From positions 558,001-622,000 of the forward strand of contig JBAOIL010000039.1 in the NCBI GenBank assembly GCA_037044975.1: a stretch of 64,000 nucleotides of DNA, given 5' to 3'. Below are positions 61,450 to 64,000 of the stretch, one piece after another. The DNA comes from JADLHS01 sp020848635. GTDB lineage: Bacteria > Verrucomicrobiota > Verrucomicrobiia > Limisphaerales > JADLHS01. Made by a program: the position numbers and the translations under genes. The number at the start of each line of letters is the position of its first letter. The stretch's first letter is position 1. The notes under the pieces were generated by a model. That model saw only the letters and a program-made list of their open reading frames with translations, did no database searches and was not told where the DNA came from.

Positions 61450-62769
61450 TCAATCCGCAAACAACTCTTCCATTTCCAGTTTTCGCCCCGTGCGTCCATC
61501 GCGAATCTCCACGCCCAAGCCGCTGGGCGGCGGCGCGGCGAGTTTCTGGAAAAAATTGGGAAATGTCTTCTTCACGCACGCCGAATTCTTGAGTTTTATG
61601 CCGGGCACTTTCAATCCCAGAATTGCAAAGCACATCGCCATGCGATGGTCGTTGTAGGTTTCAATCTCCGCGCCGCGAAGTTCTCCCGGCTTTGTTGGGA
61701 AAACTGTCAACGTGTCTCCTTCCTCCACCACCTTTGCACCGCATCTGGTTAATTCAGTGCGCAAAGCAAGAACGCGCTCGCATTCTTGGACGCGGAGGCG
61801 GCCGAGGTCGGTAAACTTCATAACGCTCCGAAAAGTTGGAGCGATCGCGATCGCGGTCATAATGCTGTCTCCCAAATCAGAACGACGGGAAATCTTCGAA
61901 CTTTTGTTGATGAACAAAACCAAGAAGAAAGCCGCATCAATCTGCCAACGGCTTTTTGGCCAAGCAGACACAGAAATGCCGGAACGATTTACCGTCGCCC
62001 CTGACACCTCAGGAAACACACACTCCGCAGCCCAGAAGTAACTCCCACTCGAAGCATCTGGTTCAATCTGAAATTTCCCACCGCCCCACGGAAACACCTC
62101 CACCAGTTTTTCCGTCATCGTCACATATGGCGCTTCCTCATCATCGTCGCCAGCCACTTTCACATCCCAGCCACCGTGCTTGGCGGAAAGCAAAAGTGCC
62201 GAAGCAAACTGTGAACTCTCCGTGATGCTCACCGTGCAGCCTCGCACCTCCGGCTTCTCACCTCGCACCTGCCCGTGAATTACCACGGGGAGTTTGTCAT
62301 TCGCCGAATCCACGCGATAACCGAGCTCCCGCAACGCCTTGAACAACTCCGCCTGCGGTCGTTCGTGCATTCGCGGCACCCCGGACAAGCGATAAACTCC
62401 ATTCCCCAAACAAACCATCGCGGCCAGAAAGCGGGCCGCGGTTCCGGCATTCCCAACGAACAACTCAAGCGGTTTTTCCGCCGTGCCTGCTTTTGGAATT
62501 CTCCCGCCCTGCCCTTTTACCGTAATGGTGCGATTGCAGAACTCAGCGGGGTCATTCTCCACGCGCACATCGAAACCCAGCGTCCGCAACGCCTCGGTCA
62601 TCACCTGCGTATCTTCGCTCCAGAGCGCGCCAGTCAACGTCACTTCACCATCTGCCAAGGCCGCCAAAATGAGCGCGCGATTCGTGATGCTCTTCGAGCC
62701 CGGCACGGTGACCTCCGCGCGCACCGGTTTGGCGAGCGGGACGATTTCGATGAGATCAGGTAACGCCAT
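61450..62769 (-). CDS. aroA: 5-enolpyruvylshikimate-3-phosphate synthase
   Basis: 439 residues from ATG 62769. Conserved parts: VTVPGSKSITNRALILAALADG (shikimate-3-phosphate binding), LFVGNAGTAARFLAAM (PEP and substrate site), LSGVPRMHERPQAELFKALRELG, SSQFASALLL, SRRSDLGDSIMTAIAIAPTF and ETYNDHRMAMCFAILGLKVPG. It makes EPSP, the penultimate step to chorismate. It is followed by cmk and preceded by tyrA, giving an aromatic amino acid / nucleotide cluster transcribed together. Confidence 0.95.
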   Translation of the reverse strand: MALPDLIEIVPLAKPVRAEVTVPGSKSITNRALILAALADGEVTLTGALWSEDTQVMTEALRTLGFDVRVENDPAEFCNRTITVKGQGGRIPKAGTAEKPLELFVGNAGTAARFLAAMVCLGNGVYRLSGVPRMHERPQAELFKALRELGYRVDSANDKLPVVIHGQVRGEKPEVRGCTVSITESSQFASALLLSAKHGGWDVKVAGDDDEEAPYVTMTEKLVEVFPWGGGKFQIEPDASSGSYFWAAECVFPEVSGATVNRSGISVSAWPKSRWQIDAAFFLVLFINKSSKISRRSDLGDSIMTAIAIAPTFRSVMKFTDLGRLRVQECERVLALRTELTRCGAKVVEEGDTLTVFPTKPGELRGAEIETYNDHRMAMCFAILGLKVPGIKLKNSACVKKTFPNFFQKLAAPPPSGLGVEIRDGRTGRKLEMEELFAD

Positions 62770-62883
62770 TGGCAGATGGATTCATCCCCGGATGAACACG
62801 ATCCCGCTGGGATGAACAGATTTGTGCCACCGTTTCAATCCGTCTTCCCATCGCTGAGTGTCGGTGTTCATCGGGGGTGGAAT

Positions 62884-63780
62884 TTATTCTGGCGAACCCG
62901 AGACACATCCCAACCGCCAGCGATCACGTCGCTCCTTGGCCGCCTGAAACAAGCCTTCCACCTCGTCGGCTTTACCCCGGCGGAGAATCCTCTGCACGCG
63001 TTGTAACTCGCGGACGAAATTGTCCAAAGCCCCCCGCAGTTGCAGCCGGTTGGCCAACGCGATGTCCCGCCACATTTCCGGCGAGCCGGACGCAATGCGC
63101 GTCGTGTCGCGAAACCCCGTCGCGCACAGCGCCGCCTGCTGCTTGGGGTGCTTGGGATCCAGGATTGATGCCGCCAGCGTCGCCGCCACAAGGTGCGGCA
63201 GGTGGCTGGACCGACTGACCAGTGCATCATGCAGCTCCGGCGCGAGCGATAGCAAACGGCCGCCGAGGGCTTTCCAGAACAGTTCCACCTTGCGCAGTGC
63301 CGCCGGGTGCGTCCGTTTCGTCGGCGTGACAACGCACATCGCACATTCAAATAAATCCGCCCGCGCCGCAGATACCCCAACTTGCTCCGCGCCCGCCATC
63401 GGATGACTGCCAACAAAGTGCGCGCCGGCGTTTTTCACGATTAACTCAAGGTCCGACACCACGCTTGCCTTCACGCTGCCCACATCCGTTACGATGGCTC
63501 CGCGTTTCAGCGCCGGCAGCAACTGTTGCCCGAGCGAACGCATCTGAGCCAGCGGCGTGCAAAGAACCACGAGATCGGCGTCCCACACTGCGGCCAGCAA
63601 ATCCGTGGTGGCATAATCCACCGCCCCCACCTGCGCGCATTCCTGGATACTGGCCTCGCGACGGACATAACCCGCCACCTGCCGCGCGAGCCGACGGCGC
63701 TTCACCGCCAGCCCCAGCGACCCGCCGAGCAATCCAACGCCAACCAGGGTGATTTTGTTCCAACGCACGGCGCGGAGCAT
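62884..63780 (-). CDS. tyrA: prephenate dehydrogenase
   Basis: 298 residues from ATG 63780 (MLRAVRWNKITLVGVGLLGGSLGLAVKRR), which places the NAD-binding GVGLLGGS loop at the expected distance; a longer start at 63828 is less likely. Other motifs: VVLCTPLAQM, AIVTDVGSVKASV, FVGSHPMAGAEQVGV (prephenate site), VSRSSHLPHLVAATLA, GFRDTTRIASGSPEMWRDI. It converts prephenate to 4-hydroxyphenylpyruvate for tyrosine. It lies 114 bases before aroA. Confidence 0.95.
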   Translation of the reverse strand: MLRAVRWNKITLVGVGLLGGSLGLAVKRRRLARQVAGYVRREASIQECAQVGAVDYATTDLLAAVWDADLVVLCTPLAQMRSLGQQLLPALKRGAIVTDVGSVKASVVSDLELIVKNAGAHFVGSHPMAGAEQVGVSAARADLFECAMCVVTPTKRTHPAALRKVELFWKALGGRLLSLAPELHDALVSRSSHLPHLVAATLAASILDPKHPKQQAALCATGFRDTTRIASGSPEMWRDIALANRLQLRGALDNFVRELQRVQRILRRGKADEVEGLFQAAKERRDRWRLGCVSGSPE

Positions 63781-63832
63781 AGCGGATGAATGATGGCGGA
63801 TGGAAGATAGAAAACGCCGCTCCGCCATTTCG

Positions 63833-64000
63833 CTACCCGCGATCTTCCCCCCGGACCCGTTCCCGCACCCGTTCCAGAATTACCTCCACAATTCCGGACT
63901 CGCTCCCCACGGCACGGGAGTACCAAGCAAGTTTCCCCTTCCGTTCCGTGGGATTTCGCCAGGTGGAGTGGCCGGCGGCAATCCGTTGTTTCACCACCGA
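63833..64000 (-). CDS. C-terminus of an unrecognised protein running out of the window
   Basis: 56 codons in frame to the window end, stop TAG at 63833: visible sequence includes KQRIAAGHSTWRNPTERKG, KLAWYSRAVGSESGIVEVILERVRERV. Codon use and the long open frame in a GC-rich region suggest it is coding, and its position 52 bases before tyrA suggests the same operon. I do not recognise the family. Confidence 0.55.
   Translation of the reverse strand, partial: SVVKQRIAAGHSTWRNPTERKGKLAWYSRAVGSESGIVEVILERVRERVRGEDRG

Overview
The window looks like a chromosomal segment of a Verrucomicrobiota bacterium, most likely of the Pedosphaera/Limisphaera kind. The base composition is GC-rich. Secreted proteins end in the 'LQ(S/T)xTN ... 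FYRL' type of C-terminal module. There are ECF sigma factors with long membrane-crossing tails, M56/BlaI regulatory pairs, DUF1080 and six-hairpin glycosidase-like proteins, and a homodimeric pyruvate dehydrogenase E1. This placement is inference from gene content; no 16S gene is present.

Layout. 1-18.4 kb is an accessory carbohydrate region: three related TIM-barrel glycosidase-like secreted proteins, a six-hairpin protein, a DUF1080 protein, a large six-hairpin glycosidase, a right-handed beta-helix protein, a D,D-carboxypeptidase, a PQQ-type sugar dehydrogenase, a small secreted protein and a sugar isomerase/epimerase-like protein. 18.5-25.6 kb is housekeeping: apt, the primary sigma factor (with an unusual 12-residue repeat), an M48 lipoprotein protease, an M24 peptidase, upp, sppA and maf. 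25.7-36.1 kb is a complete Wsp-type chemosensory operon (wspA-B-C-D-E-F). Its last gene keeps the WspR receiver and stalk but carries a hybrid histidine kinase with two further receivers and an HPt domain instead of the GGDEF output; this is the most interesting system here. 36.2-44.3 kb holds ldcA, aceE, lplA, acs, a zinc-ribbon protein and a 2-hydroxyacid dehydrogenase, centred on acetyl-CoA supply. 44.3-54.3 kb is a regulatory accessory region: a BlaI repressor with two clear operators inside its own promoter, a giant M56-peptidase/beta-sandwich fusion, a secreted protein, and two ECF sigma factors fused to extracytoplasmic tails. 54.4-64 kb has HU, an REC-histidine kinase pair, tRNA-Phe, cysS-tmk, a DUF4404 protein and an aroA/tyrA/cmk/plsC cluster.

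Quality note. At least twenty single-base frame breaks interrupt otherwise well-conserved genes, including essential ones (sigma-70, apt). Nineteen are repaired by removing one base and one by adding one base. They cluster in patches (0.8-5.3, 19-22, 43-53 kb). Insertion-type sequencing or assembly error is the simplest explanation, so these genes are annotated as single CDSs with the break positions given.
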